Notes: generated from the sequence alone by a model not told the origin. Counted from the first letter of the stretch, positions 1 to 9,255 are shown. The stretch: DNA of 49,052 nucleotides from Desulfuromonadales bacterium (GCA_013349405.1 DUZS01000028.1:1-49052), one strand, 5' to 3'. Numbers and translations: made by a program.

Positions 1-126
1 CCGAAGGTTGTCGAGGAATTCCTCCGTTATGCCCTTTCCAATGAAGGCCAGGAAATTGTCGTGAAGGATGGCTATGATCCGCTCACCGCAAAACTGGTTG
101 ATGATCAGTTAAAAGCACTGAAGTAA
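1..126 (+). CDS. pstS: Phosphate ABC transporter substrate-binding protein, C-terminal end (partial)
   Basis: An open frame runs from the window edge to a TAA stop at 124-126 and encodes 41 residues. It contains EFLRYALSNEGQEIV, typical of the last helices of the PstS/PBP-like fold, followed by a lysine-rich end. PstS is the periplasmic phosphate-binding protein that feeds the PstCAB importer. The assignment rests mainly on position, directly upstream of pstC, pstA, pstB and phoU on the same strand. The start, signal peptide and ligand-binding residues lie outside the window, as does any Pho box in front of the operon. Confidence 0.85.
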   Translation, partial: PKVVEEFLRYALSNEGQEIVVKDGYDPLTAKLVDDQLKALK

Positions 127-134
127 TCTTTTAT

Positions 135-221
135 CGTAGGGGCAAACCATGTGTTTGCCCTGTTTTTTTCCTCCCTATTATGAAATTGCAAGAATGGGCG
201 ATTACAAGAATCGCCCCTACG
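135..221. repeat. Inverted pair of CGTAGGGGC stem-loop repeats
   Basis: Two stem-loops of the same design lie head to head. The plus-strand copy begins CGTAGGGGC at 135 and contains the hairpin at 140-160. The minus-strand copy begins with the same CGTAGGGGC (complement at 213-221) and contains an 8-bp stem, 196-203 with 209-216. Both follow the pattern CGTAGGGGCNNNN-loop-NNNNGCCC. They fill most of the 114-base gap between pstS and pstC. No further gene is visible there. Confidence 0.6.
140..168 (+). terminator. Hairpin with T-run after pstS
   Basis: GGGCAAAC (140-147) pairs exactly with GTTTGCCC (153-160) across a 5-base loop. TGTTTTTTT follows immediately. This is a good intrinsic-terminator shape 14 bases after the pstS stop. 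Inside a pst operon it probably gives partial termination, leaving more pstS than permease message; this is inference. Confidence 0.7.
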
Positions 222-240
222 CGATCAGGAATGACCATCA

Positions 241-2469
241 ATGGCACAGAATTTCACTGACAAATCCCGGCGTAACGACCGCCTTGCCGAAATCCTGATT
301 CGCATCGGCGGGCTCTTCGTCATCGTCTCGGTTGTCTGGATCCTGGTGATGATCTCCCGGGTCGCGCTGCCGCTCTTCTACCCGCCATCGGCAAAAATTG
401 CCGCCACCGTAAAAGTGGCTGCTGCAATTTCGTCCGGCAAAGTGTTAGCGATCGGCTCTGAAGAGAACCAGCAGGGCGCGTTCCTTCTTGACGAGAGCGG
501 CACCTTTCATTTTTTCAAACTGGCAGACGGTTCACTGTCTGCCAGCATCAAAGCCCCGGCTGTCCCGACCGGAGCAACTCGCCTCGCCGCCGTGGAATAT
601 CTCGGCAAATCAGCCTGCAATCTCCTCTGGGATAACGGTGCCATAAGCTCGGTAGCAGTCGCACTTACCTCTGCCAAAGCAAAAGACGGCACCATCACCC
701 TCACCCATGACGTTTCAGTAAAAGAAGACATCGCCTTTGCCGCAACCAGCGGCGTGGTGCAATCATTTGCCCGGCCGATCGAAGGCAAGGGCGCGGTACG
801 GATTGACCGCCTCTCCGGTGACCGCCTGCGGGTGAGCCATCAGCTGGTGGAAAAAGATCTGCTCGGCACCGAAAAACGGACTGACACCAGCGCCGACCTT
901 ACCGACCCGCTGCCCGGACGTCTCTCCGCTGTGACAGTAGATGCCAAAGGTCATTATCTCTACGCCGGCACCGACACCGGCTGGCTGCTGCGCTGGGACA
1001 TCTCCGAAGCGGGGACCATCAAACTGCTGGAAAGCACCCCCGCTTCAGACAATCATAAAGCGATCACGTCTCTTACCCTGGTGCTCGGTGACGTATCGTT
1101 AGCCGTCGGCGACGCCGGCGGCGCCCTGACGACCTGGTTTCCGATCAAAGTAGCCGGCAGCGGCGAAGACCGGCGCCTGACCCGCATCCACACCCTGCGC
1201 GCCAACACCGGAGCAACCGCCTTCATCATTGCATCACCGCGTGACAAAACCTTATACTCCGGAGATAGCGACACCATTCATGTCGATCATATGACCTCGG
1301 AGCGGAACCTGCTGACCATCAAGCCGCCTGCAGCGGTCACTCACACGGCATTATCACCGAAAGGCAACAGCCTCGCCGCACTGGACAGCTCCGGCACACT
1401 GACCGTCTGGAAAATGGCTATCCCGCACCCGGAGATTTCATTCGGCACCCTGTTCGGTAAAGTCTGGTACGAAGGCTACGACAAACCGGAATACTCCTGG
1501 CAATCCTCGGCAGCCAACGACGACTTCGAACCGAAGATGAGCCTGGTACCGTTAGTCTTCGGCACCATCAAAGCAACCCTGTGTGCCATGCTCTTCGCCG
1601 TACCGCTGGCACTCCTGGCCGCACTCTACACCAGCCAGTTCATGTCGCCGAAACTGAAGGGGAGGATCAAGCCGGTCGTTGAAATCATGGCTGCCATTCC
1701 TTCGGTCGTCATCGGCTTTCTCGCCGGACTCTGGCTCGCGCCGCTGATCGATAAAAGCATCCTGAGCGTATTTATGAGCATCGTCATCGTACCGCTGATG
1801 CTGCTGGTGACCATCTTCCTCTGGAAACGCATCAAGACCGCTTCACCGCTGCAAAAAGTCACCCGTGGCCATGAATTCATCGCCATGATCCCGGTGGTTA
1901 TTCTCGGCATCTACCTCGCCTTTCTCCTCAGCGGTGTCGCAGAGACAACCCTGTTCGCCGGTGACTTCAAACAGTGGCTGTTCAGCACGCTCGGCATCCG
2001 TTATGACCAGCGCAACAGCATCATCATTGCCATTGCACTCGGCTTTGCCGTCATACCGATCATCTTCACCATCGCCGAAGATGCCCTCTCCAACGTACCG
2101 CGCAACCTGACCGCCGCCTCGCTGGCACTCGGCGCCAGTCGCTGGCAGACCGCCTGGCGGGTCGTGCTCCCCTCGGCACTGCCGGGTGTTTTTTCAGCAG
2201 TCATGATCGGCTTTGGCCGCGCCATCGGTGAAACCATGATCGTCCTGATGGCCACCGGCAACACACCGATATTGAGCTGGAGCCTCTTTAACGGCCTCCG
2301 CTCCCTGTCCGCCAACATCGCGGTGGAGATACCGGAAGCCCCGCTCAACAGCTCACTCTACCGGGTGCTGTTCCTCTCGGCAGTACTGCTGTTCATCTTC
2401 ACCTTTATCATCAACACCGGCGCAGAAGCGCTACGGCAGCGGTTCAGAAAGAAATACGGACGGTATTGA
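241..2469 (+). CDS. pstC: Phosphate ABC transporter permease PstC, with large N-terminal domain
   Basis: This 742-residue protein is one of two inner-membrane permeases of the high-affinity phosphate importer. A first membrane helix lies at about residues 20-42. A roughly 380-residue soluble domain follows with repeated strand patterns such as GHYLYAGTDTGWLLRWD and LAVGDAGGALTTWF, resembling a WD40-like beta-propeller. The transport part starts near residue 435 with several hydrophobic helices. The EAA-type loop is visible as ASLALGASRWQTAWRVVLP near residue 630. Ordinary PstC is about 300 residues, so more than half of this protein is extra. AGGA lies about 11 bases before the ATG. It is followed by a palindromic repeat and then pstA. 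Confidence 0.9.
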   Translation: MAQNFTDKSRRNDRLAEILIRIGGLFVIVSVVWILVMISRVALPLFYPPSAKIAATVKVAAAISSGKVLAIGSEENQQGAFLLDESGTFHFFKLADGSLSASIKAPAVPTGATRLAAVEYLGKSACNLLWDNGAISSVAVALTSAKAKDGTITLTHDVSVKEDIAFAATSGVVQSFARPIEGKGAVRIDRLSGDRLRVSHQLVEKDLLGTEKRTDTSADLTDPLPGRLSAVTVDAKGHYLYAGTDTGWLLRWDISEAGTIKLLESTPASDNHKAITSLTLVLGDVSLAVGDAGGALTTWFPIKVAGSGEDRRLTRIHTLRANTGATAFIIASPRDKTLYSGDSDTIHVDHMTSERNLLTIKPPAAVTHTALSPKGNSLAALDSSGTLTVWKMAIPHPEISFGTLFGKVWYEGYDKPEYSWQSSAANDDFEPKMSLVPLVFGTIKATLCAMLFAVPLALLAALYTSQFMSPKLKGRIKPVVEIMAAIPSVVIGFLAGLWLAPLIDKSILSVFMSIVIVPLMLLVTIFLWKRIKTASPLQKVTRGHEFIAMIPVVILGIYLAFLLSGVAETTLFAGDFKQWLFSTLGIRYDQRNSIIIAIALGFAVIPIIFTIAEDALSNVPRNLTAASLALGASRWQTAWRVVLPSALPGVFSAVMIGFGRAIGETMIVLMATGNTPILSWSLFNGLRSLSANIAVEIPEAPLNSSLYRVLFLSAVLLFIFTFIINTGAEALRQRFRKKYGRY

Positions 2470-2473
2470 TAAT

Positions 2474-2552
2474 GTCCCCCCTCCTAACCTCCCCCCGCTG
2501 GGGGGAGGAATAGAACTCCCGCCCCCAGCGGGGGAGGGTTGGGGAGGGGGAT
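2474..2552. repeat. GC-rich palindromic element between pstC and pstA
   Basis: The left arm begins TCCCCCCTCCTAACC at 2475 and runs to about 2506. The right arm (about 2521-2552) is its imperfect reverse complement, ending GGTTGGGGAGGGGGA. Each arm also contains a CCCCCGCTGGGGG-type inner palindrome. The whole gap can fold into one long hairpin with a short loop. It starts 4 bases after the pstC stop and ends 15 bases before pstA. There is no T-run, so it is more likely a dispersed repeat or mRNA-stability element than a terminator. Confidence 0.75.
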
Positions 2553-2567
2553 TTAAGAGGTTATTGC

Positions 2568-4163
2568 ATGAAAGTATTCTGGAAAACAGGCGAACCGTAC
2601 GTACTGGCCACCGGCGCCGCCCTGGCGGTCATCCTGGTCATGAGCCTCACCCTGATCGGCACCGTCATGACCAACGGCCTCGGCTATTTCTGGCCGCGGG
2701 CACTGGTTCAATTCGAGCTGAAAGATGGTTCGCGAGTACTCGGCCAGATTACCCAGCAGGAGAAAAACCCGCTCAGCGGCGAGCGGCGTCTGCAGCTGAA
2801 AGTCGGCAACCGGGATATCTTCGGTCAGGATTTCCGCTGGATCGACGAGAAAGAGATCACCGCCCGCTCCCTGCCTGCTGATGCCGTGCTGCTGGAGCGG
2901 CGCGAACATGGCAACTATTTCGGCATGCTCAAGGATGTTACTGCAGAAGGCATTACCCTGACCGCAGCAACGCCGTATGAAAAACTGCAGCAGGCCCGCA
3001 AACTGGTGGCCGGCAAAATCGATGCTACCGCAAAAATCAAAAAACAGATGTCCGATCTGAACTACGCCGCCGAAAGCATTAGATTGAAACTGCAGAAACT
3101 TGAATATGACGGCAAGGAACAGAATGCCACCGCAATTGCCGAACTGACCGCTGTCCGCGAAAAAAAGATGGCCGAATTCACCACGCTGAACGAACAGGCC
3201 ACGGCGACCCTGGCTGAAATTGGTAAGATCACCGCCCGGATGACCGACGCCGCCGGCGGCAGCAAAGAGATCTCCCTTACCGAGATCATCGCCCTGCAGC
3301 GTCCCAACAGCATGTCGTTCCTTACCAAATGCGGAGCCTATCTGGAGCGGGTCCGCGAACTGCTCCTTGATGATCCCCGGGAATCCAATACCGAGGGGGG
3401 ACTCTTCCCGGCGATATTCGGCACGGTCATGATGGTGCTATTGATGAGTGTCTTCTCGCTCCCGTTCGGCGTGATCGCCGCCATCTATCTGCGTGAATAT
3501 GCCCGGGACGGCCTGCTGACCCGCATGGTCCGGATTGCGGTCAACAACCTTGCCGGTGTACCGTCAATCGTCTACGGCGTATTCGGCCTCGGCTTCTTTG
3601 TCTACGGTATCGGCGGCAGCATCGACTCCCTGTTCTTTCCGGAGCGGCTCCCCACTCCGACCTTCGGCACCGGCGGCATCCTCTGGTCGAGCCTGACCCT
3701 CGCACTGCTGACCGTACCGGTGGTGATTGTTGCCACCGAGGAGTCACTTGCCTCCATTCCGAAAGGGATCCGCGAAGGATCACTGGCACTCGGCGCCACC
3801 AAATTTCAGACCCTGACCAAAATCCTGCTCCCCATGGCAACTCCCGGTATCATGACCGGCCTTATTCTCTCCATGGCGAGAGCCGCCGGCGAAGTCGCCC
3901 CGCTGATGATCGTCGGCGTGGTCAAGCTGGCACCGACGCTCCCCTTTGATGCGAATTTCCCCTTCTTTCATATGGATCGTAAATTCATGCATCTCGGCTT
4001 CCATATCTACGACGTCGGTTTTCAATCACCCAACGTCGAGGCGGCCAAACCGATGGTGTACGTCACCACCATGCTGCTGCTCGCCATCGTCGTCATCGCC
4101 AGCAGCACCGCCATCTACCTGCGCAACCGGATGCGCAGCAAATATACGACATCGACGTTTTAA
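2568..4163 (+). CDS. pstA: Phosphate ABC transporter permease PstA, with internal coiled-coil insertion
   Basis: This 531-residue protein is the second permease of the phosphate importer. One membrane helix is near residues 15-37. About 220 mainly polar residues follow, including a lysine/glutamate-rich heptad-like region (about residues 135-225) that looks like a coiled coil. The usual PstA membrane core then starts near residue 280. The EAA loop is seen as REGSLALGATKFQTLTKILLP. Typical PstA is about 280-300 residues. The insertion matches the enlarged PstC next door, so the two extra parts may contact each other; that is inference. pstB begins 9 bases downstream. Confidence 0.9.
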   Translation: MKVFWKTGEPYVLATGAALAVILVMSLTLIGTVMTNGLGYFWPRALVQFELKDGSRVLGQITQQEKNPLSGERRLQLKVGNRDIFGQDFRWIDEKEITARSLPADAVLLERREHGNYFGMLKDVTAEGITLTAATPYEKLQQARKLVAGKIDATAKIKKQMSDLNYAAESIRLKLQKLEYDGKEQNATAIAELTAVREKKMAEFTTLNEQATATLAEIGKITARMTDAAGGSKEISLTEIIALQRPNSMSFLTKCGAYLERVRELLLDDPRESNTEGGLFPAIFGTVMMVLLMSVFSLPFGVIAAIYLREYARDGLLTRMVRIAVNNLAGVPSIVYGVFGLGFFVYGIGGSIDSLFFPERLPTPTFGTGGILWSSLTLALLTVPVVIVATEESLASIPKGIREGSLALGATKFQTLTKILLPMATPGIMTGLILSMARAAGEVAPLMIVGVVKLAPTLPFDANFPFFHMDRKFMHLGFHIYDVGFQSPNVEAAKPMVYVTTMLLLAIVVIASSTAIYLRNRMRSKYTTSTF

Positions 4164-4172
4164 GGACTCACT

Positions 4173-4955
4173 ATGTCACAAACGCAAAAACAAAACGACG
4201 GCGCACCCATCCTTACCGTTTCAAACCTGAACCTCCACTACGGCACTGCCCAGGCCTTGAAAAATGTCAGCCTCGACATGATCCGTCACCAGGTGACCGC
4301 CTTTATCGGACCGTCGGGGTGCGGCAAATCAACACTGCTGCGCTGTTTCAACCGGATGAACGATCTGGTGGAGAGTGCGCGGATTGATGGCAGCATCCGC
4401 TTTAACGGTGACGAGGTTAATGATTCGGCAACCGACGTAATCTCGCTGCGGCGCCGCATCGGCATGGTCTTCCAGCAGTCAAACCCGTTTCCCAAATCGA
4501 TCTATGAGAACATCGTCTATGGTTTGAGAATTGCCGGCGTGAACGATAAGGCGACCCTCGATGAAGCGGTGGAGCAGAGCCTTAAGAACGCCGCCATCTG
4601 GAACGAAGTCAAGGATCGCCTCAATGATTCGGCCCTCGGTCTCTCCGGTGGACAGGCTCAGCGCATCTGTATCGCCCGGGCAATTGCCGTCAATCCGGAG
4701 ATCATCCTGATGGATGAGCCCTGCTCGGCGCTTGATCCGATCTCGACGCTCAAAATTGAAGAGTTGATCGAAGAGCTGAAAAGCAAGTACACTATCGTCA
4801 TCGTCACCCACAACATGCAGCAGGCAGCACGGGTATCTGACGTAACCGCGTTTTTTTACCTGGGGGAATTGATCGAAGCCGGGGGGACACGCAAGATTTT
4901 TACCAACCCGGAAAAGAAACAGACTGAAGACTACATCACCGGACGGTTCGGGTAA
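4173..4955 (+). CDS. pstB: Phosphate ABC transporter ATP-binding protein PstB
   Basis: This 260-residue ATPase of normal family length powers phosphate import at the cytoplasmic face. Walker A is GPSGCGKST near residue 46. The PstB-typical RCFNRMNDL follows it. The Q-loop region is [21 protein letters not shown], the signature is LSGGQAQR, Walker B with the catalytic glutamate is [13 protein letters not shown], and the switch histidine is in IVTHNMQQA. The start has AAGGA upstream. It lies 9 bases after pstA and 10 before phoU, in one operon. Confidence 0.97.
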   Translation: MSQTQKQNDGAPILTVSNLNLHYGTAQALKNVSLDMIRHQVTAFIGPSGCGKSTLLRCFNRMNDLVESARIDGSIRFNGDEVNDSATDVISLRRRIGMVFQQSNPFPKSIYENIVYGLRIAGVNDKATLDEAVEQSLKNAAIWNEVKDRLNDSALGLSGGQAQRICIARAIAVNPEIILMDEPCSALDPISTLKIEELIEELKSKYTIVIVTHNMQQAARVSDVTAFFYLGELIEAGGTRKIFTNPEKKQTEDYITGRFG

Positions 4956-4965
4956 GGAGAAATAC

Positions 4966-5637
4966 ATGGAGAACGAACACATCAGTAAGGCATTCGATAT
5001 TGAGTTGAATTTTCTGCGGCAGAGCATCCTGATCATGGGCGGCAAGGTGGAGTTGATGATTGCCGACTCGGTTAAATCGCTCGTCGAAAGGGACACCGTC
5101 CTTGCCGAGCGCACGATTGCACTGGATCATGAGGTCAACGCCGCAGAGGTGGCAATAGATGAGCACTGCCTGGAGCTGTTGGCGTTGCGCCAACCGGTTG
5201 GGCGCGATCTCCGTTTCATTACGATCGCCCTCAAGATCGTTACCGATCTGGAACGGATCGGCGATCAATGCGCCAACATAGCCAAGCGGACCCGGGAGTT
5301 GAACGAAGAGCCGCCACTCAAACCGTATATCGACATCCCCCGCATGGCCCACCGGGCAGAGATCATGGTCAAGGAAGCGCTCGATGCCTTTGTTATCGGC
5401 GATGCAGATCTCGCCGTGAAGGTGTGTAATGATGACAGCTACGTCGATGACCTGAACAGCCAGATACAACGGGAGCTGCTGACCTATATGATCGAAGACC
5501 CGACGACAATTTCTCGCGCCATGAAACTCAACTATATATCAAAATCACTGGAGCGAGTTGCCGACCACGCCACCAACGTTGCCGAAATGGTTATCTTCAT
5601 GGTCAAGGGGAAGGATATCCGGCATATGATCGCGTGA
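4966..5637 (+). CDS. phoU: Phosphate signalling complex protein PhoU
   Basis: This 223-residue all-helical protein has the usual PhoU length and two repeated helical bundles. Metal-binding type motifs occur in each half, including DLERIGDQCANIAKRT (first) and SLERVADHATNVAEM (second). PhoU connects PstSCAB occupancy to the PhoR sensor kinase and limits phosphate uptake. A strong AAGGAG precedes the ATG. It is the last gene of the pst operon. Its TGA stop abuts the metH stop on the other strand, and no PhoR or PhoB is in the window. Confidence 0.96.
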   Translation: MENEHISKAFDIELNFLRQSILIMGGKVELMIADSVKSLVERDTVLAERTIALDHEVNAAEVAIDEHCLELLALRQPVGRDLRFITIALKIVTDLERIGDQCANIAKRTRELNEEPPLKPYIDIPRMAHRAEIMVKEALDAFVIGDADLAVKVCNDDSYVDDLNSQIQRELLTYMIEDPTTISRAMKLNYISKSLERVADHATNVAEMVIFMVKGKDIRHMIA

Positions 5638-8600
5638 TCACCGCGACACATCAAAATACCGCCCCTGCGGGTGATGAAACACCAGCGCCGAAACACTCGC
5701 CTCCGGATCCATCATGTCACCGTCGGTCAATTGAACACCGATCGCTTCCGGTTCCAGCAGACGGAACAGCTTCTGCTGGTCACTCAGCTCCGGACAGGCC
5801 GGATAGCCGAACGAAACACGAATACCGCTGTATTCAGCGTTGAAAATCTGCTTTAGGCTGAGTGCCGGATCATCAATAACACCCCATGAGGTACGAATGC
5901 GCTTGTGCAGGAATTCGGCCGTGGCTTCTGCCAACTCCAGAGCCAGTGCCTGCAGCAGGTGCGAATCGAGATAATCGCCCGCCTCCTTCATCGCCTCGCT
6001 TTTTTCCCTGACACCCCTCCCGCAGCTGGCCACAAACAGCGCCATACTGTCCTGAACGCCGCCGCTTTGCGGACGCACAAAATCTGCCACGCAGAGGCGC
6101 TCACCAGCGGCCTGCCGGGGAAAATCAATACGCATGACTTCGCTCTTCCGGTCGGCCGGGTCAAACAGGACCAGCTCATTGCCGTTGCTGTTGGCCGGAT
6201 AGAAGCGGTACAGCGCCTGCGGCTGAATCAGACCTTCCCGCTCGACCCGCGCCAGCATCTCTTCCACCGTACCATGCAGCTTAAGCGCCTTTTCATCCCC
6301 CGCCGCCAGCAGTTTTTCGACTGATCCAACCAGGCCGAGGTGCTTAGTGTAGAGCATCTGGCGGTTCAGGAAGGGGAGTACCTGCTTCAGTGGAATGTCA
6401 CGCAGGATGTGCTTTTCAAAATCAGGTGGCGGCAGAATCGGTGCTTCGAGTACCAGGCTTTTCTGATCGGTCCGATCGGACTGCTCCGACCGATCGGGCC
6501 GATGAGAGACCACTGCCCCGTGCTGACGCAGTGCCAGCTCATCGAGCAGAACTGCCAGTTCCGCCGGATCAAAAAGGCGATTAGCCAGCTCCAGGCCGGC
6601 CATGGCATCCTTGGCATACAGCACCGGCGCGCCGTATGCCGGAGCGATGCGGCTGTCGGCAAAATTGCGGGAGAGAGCCGCACCGCCAACCATCAGCGGC
6701 ACATTGATGCCGGCCGCCTTCAGATCAGCCGCTGTCGTTACCATCTGCAGGGCACTTTTGACCAGCAGCCCGGACAACCCGATGAAATCCGGCTGTTCAC
6801 GCCGGGCCGCCTCTATCAGCGTCTCCGACCCGACCTTGATACCGAGATTGACTACCTGAAAGCCGTTGTTGGAGAGGATGATCTCCACCAGATTCTTGCC
6901 GATATCGTGGACGTCACCCTTGACCGTCGCCAGCAGCATTTTGCCTTTACTGGAGCTTTCACCTATTTCGAGGTACTGCTGCAGATGGGCTACGGCGGCC
7001 TTCATCGCCTCAGCCGATTGTAATACCTCAGCAACAATCAGCTGGTTGTCGTTAAAGAGCCTTCCCACCTCGGCCATACCGGCCATCAATGGTCCGTTGA
7101 TGATATCGAGCGGCCTGTCACCCCGGGCCAGCACTGAGTCAAGGTCAGCGGTCAAACCGTTCTTGACCCCTTCAACGATGTACAGCGGCAGGCGCTCGTC
7201 GAGCGGCAACTCCGCAGCCGGTGCGTGGGAAGCCGGTTTCTTGTCGCGGAAGGCAGCGGCAAAGGCGGCCACCGGATCTTCACCGCGCCAGAAGATGAGA
7301 TCCTCTGCGAGGCGGAGCTCTTCAGGGTGGATAGACGCGTAGCGCTCAAGATTTTCAGTGTTGACGATTGCATAGGTCAGCCCGGCCTTGACGCAGTGGT
7401 GGATAAAGACGGCGTTCAGCACCTCCCGTCCCGCCTGCGGCAGGCCGAATGAGACATTGGAAATCCCGAGGATCGTGCTGCATTCCGGGAATGCTTCGGT
7501 AATGAGCCGCACCCCTTCGATGGTTTCCACCGCCGAACCGATATAAGCGGCGTCACCGCTCCCGACCGGGAACACCAGTGGGTCGAAGATCAGGTCTTCC
7601 GGGCGCAGGCCGTATGTGTTGACCAGCAGATCGTAGGAGCGTTTGGCCACCGCCAGTTTGCGCTCCCGGGTAACCGCCATGCCATGCTGCGGGTCTTCGT
7701 CGATGCATCCCACCACCACTGAGCCGCCATAGCGATGAATGAGGTCGGACACCTGGGCAAAGCGCCCCTCGCCATCTTCGAGATTTATCGAATTAAAGAG
7801 GCATTTCCCCTGCAGCCGCTGCAGGGCGAGCTCTACAACGCGGGTGTCGGTGGAATCAATCATGATCGGTGCCCGCACCTTGCGCGGCAGGAACTCGAGG
7901 ATACGGGTCATGTCGGAGGCCTCATCCCGGTCAGGATTGGCCACGCAGATGTCAATCACCTGAGCTCCGTTCTTCACCTGATCGCGAGCAATTTCGGCAC
8001 CCTCCTCAAAACGCTCCGCAACGATCATATTCTTGAACTTGCGCGAGCCGATGACGTTGGTGCGCTCGCCGACCAACACCGGACGGGCGTCATTTTCAAT
8101 CACCAGCGCCTCAATGCCGGAGACGACACGGCGGCGGGTCGTTGCCGGACGACGCGGCGGCTTGCCGGCCACCATCCGCGCGATGGCGGCGATGTGAGCC
8201 GGAGTCGTTCCGCAGCAGCCGCCGACGATGTTCAACCACCCTTCATCGACAAATCGTGACAATTTGGCAGCGAGGGAATCGGGCGATTCGGCATAATTGC
8301 CATTCTCATCCGGCAGACCGGCGTTGGGATAGACCGAAACATGGCAGCCTGCCAACTCCGAGAGCGTGCGGAGATGATCGGTCATAAACTCCGGCCCGGT
8401 GGCACAGTTCAGGCCGATACTGATCAGTCCGAGGCTGTCTTCCAGATGGGCGAGGCTGGTGTAGAGCGCCTCAACCCCCTGCCCCGCCAGCATGGTTCCG
8501 GTCGGCTCAATGGTGCCGGAGATCATCAGCGGCACCCGCTGGCCGCTCTCGGCAAACGCCAACCGGATCCCCTCGGCAGCGGCTTTGAGATTCAGAGTGT

Positions 8601-9093
8601 CCTGAGCCGTTTCCAGCAGCAGCAGATCGACACCGCCGGCCAGCAGACCAAGCGTCTGCCCCCGGAATGCCTCGACCAACTGAGCAAAGGTGACACCGCC
8701 GGTAACAGAGATGGTGCGGGTCGTCGGCCCCATTGAAGCGGCCACCCAGCGCGGTTTTTCCGGGGTAGAAAAAGCGTCGCAGGCGCGGCGGGCAATCAGC
8801 ACCGCCTGCCGGTTCAGCTCAAACACCTGATCCTGCAGCCCATACTCCGCGAGAACGATATCGGTTGCGCCGAACGTATTGGACTCGACGATATCGGCTC
8901 CAGCGGCCAGATAGGCACGGTGAACCCCCTCAATGACATCAGGACGGGTCAGGGTCAGCTGTTCGTTGCACCCTTCATATTCAGCGCCGCCGAAATCGTC
9001 AGCGGACAGATTGCACGCCTGCAGCTGGGTGCCCATGGCACCGTCTATAACCAGAATACGCTCGGCAAGGGCCTCGCGAATGTTTTGTGACAT
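5638..9093 (-). CDS. metH: Cobalamin-dependent methionine synthase
   Basis: This 1151-residue protein transfers the methyl group of methyltetrahydrofolate to homocysteine through bound cobalamin. All domains are present. The N-terminal homocysteine barrel has the zinc cysteines GLNC and GGCCGTTP near residues 228-295. The pterin-binding barrel follows with LVGERTNVIGSRKFK. The B12 cap and Rossmann domain carry GDVHDIGKN near residue 726, whose histidine is the lower cobalt ligand. The C-terminal activation (AdoMet) domain has RVSFGYPACP near residue 1094. The domain linker near residue 870 contains a palindrome-encoded insert. AGGAG lies 7 bases before the ATG. No riboswitch was seen in the short upstream region. 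Confidence 0.97.
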   Translation of the reverse strand: MSQNIREALAERILVIDGAMGTQLQACNLSADDFGGAEYEGCNEQLTLTRPDVIEGVHRAYLAAGADIVESNTFGATDIVLAEYGLQDQVFELNRQAVLIARRACDAFSTPEKPRWVAASMGPTTRTISVTGGVTFAQLVEAFRGQTLGLLAGGVDLLLLETAQDTLNLKAAAEGIRLAFAESGQRVPLMISGTIEPTGTMLAGQGVEALYTSLAHLEDSLGLISIGLNCATGPEFMTDHLRTLSELAGCHVSVYPNAGLPDENGNYAESPDSLAAKLSRFVDEGWLNIVGGCCGTTPAHIAAIARMVAGKPPRRPATTRRRVVSGIEALVIENDARPVLVGERTNVIGSRKFKNMIVAERFEEGAEIARDQVKNGAQVIDICVANPDRDEASDMTRILEFLPRKVRAPIMIDSTDTRVVELALQRLQGKCLFNSINLEDGEGRFAQVSDLIHRYGGSVVVGCIDEDPQHGMAVTRERKLAVAKRSYDLLVNTYGLRPEDLIFDPLVFPVGSGDAAYIGSAVETIEGVRLITEAFPECSTILGISNVSFGLPQAGREVLNAVFIHHCVKAGLTYAIVNTENLERYASIHPEELRLAEDLIFWRGEDPVAAFAAAFRDKKPASHAPAAELPLDERLPLYIVEGVKNGLTADLDSVLARGDRPLDIINGPLMAGMAEVGRLFNDNQLIVAEVLQSAEAMKAAVAHLQQYLEIGESSSKGKMLLATVKGDVHDIGKNLVEIILSNNGFQVVNLGIKVGSETLIEAARREQPDFIGLSGLLVKSALQMVTTAADLKAAGINVPLMVGGAALSRNFADSRIAPAYGAPVLYAKDAMAGLELANRLFDPAELAVLLDELALRQHGAVVSHRPDRSEQSDRTDQKSLVLEAPILPPPDFEKHILRDIPLKQVLPFLNRQMLYTKHLGLVGSVEKLLAAGDEKALKLHGTVEEMLARVEREGLIQPQALYRFYPANSNGNELVLFDPADRKSEVMRIDFPRQAAGERLCVADFVRPQSGGVQDSMALFVASCGRGVREKSEAMKEAGDYLDSHLLQALALELAEATAEFLHKRIRTSWGVIDDPALSLKQIFNAEYSGIRVSFGYPACPELSDQQKLFRLLEPEAIGVQLTDGDMMDPEASVSALVFHHPQGRYFDVSR
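6466..6503. repeat. Palindrome inside metH linker
   Basis: ATCGGTCCGATCGG (6466-6479) pairs with CCGATCGGGCCGAT (6490-6503) over 14 bp with one wobble pair and a 10-base loop. It lies in frame inside metH and encodes part of a short Asp/Arg/Ser-rich stretch (HRPDRSEQSDRTDQKS) between the B12 domain and the activation domain. Such a perfect palindrome in a flexible linker looks like an inserted repeat tolerated by the protein. Confidence 0.6.
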
Positions 9094-9186
9094 AGGGTAA
9101 CTCCTTTGTTTTTTTCAATGGCCGCCCATATTACATTCTCAGGCGGCACATGTCATCTGCAAAGAGAACATAAAAATGCGACATAA

Positions 9187-9215
9187 TTGTGTTAGGAATG
9201 TTTTTTTGATATACC
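9187..9215 (+). promoter_or_regulatory. Candidate sigma-70 promoter for ovoA
   Basis: A weak -35 TTGTGT (9187-9192) is separated by 17 bases, including a T-tract, from a -10 TATACC (9210-9215). Transcription would begin about 30 bases before the ovoA ATG. The -35 match is poor, so this is a tentative call. Confidence 0.35.
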
Positions 9216-9255
9216 TTAAGCTGATACAACGCGATGTGCACTCAGGAGATACTTC

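Noticed and set aside
9094-9255. Cobalamin or SAM riboswitch upstream of metH
   Set aside because: The gap is 162 bases, shared with ovoA, and shows none of the conserved boxes or long-range stems.
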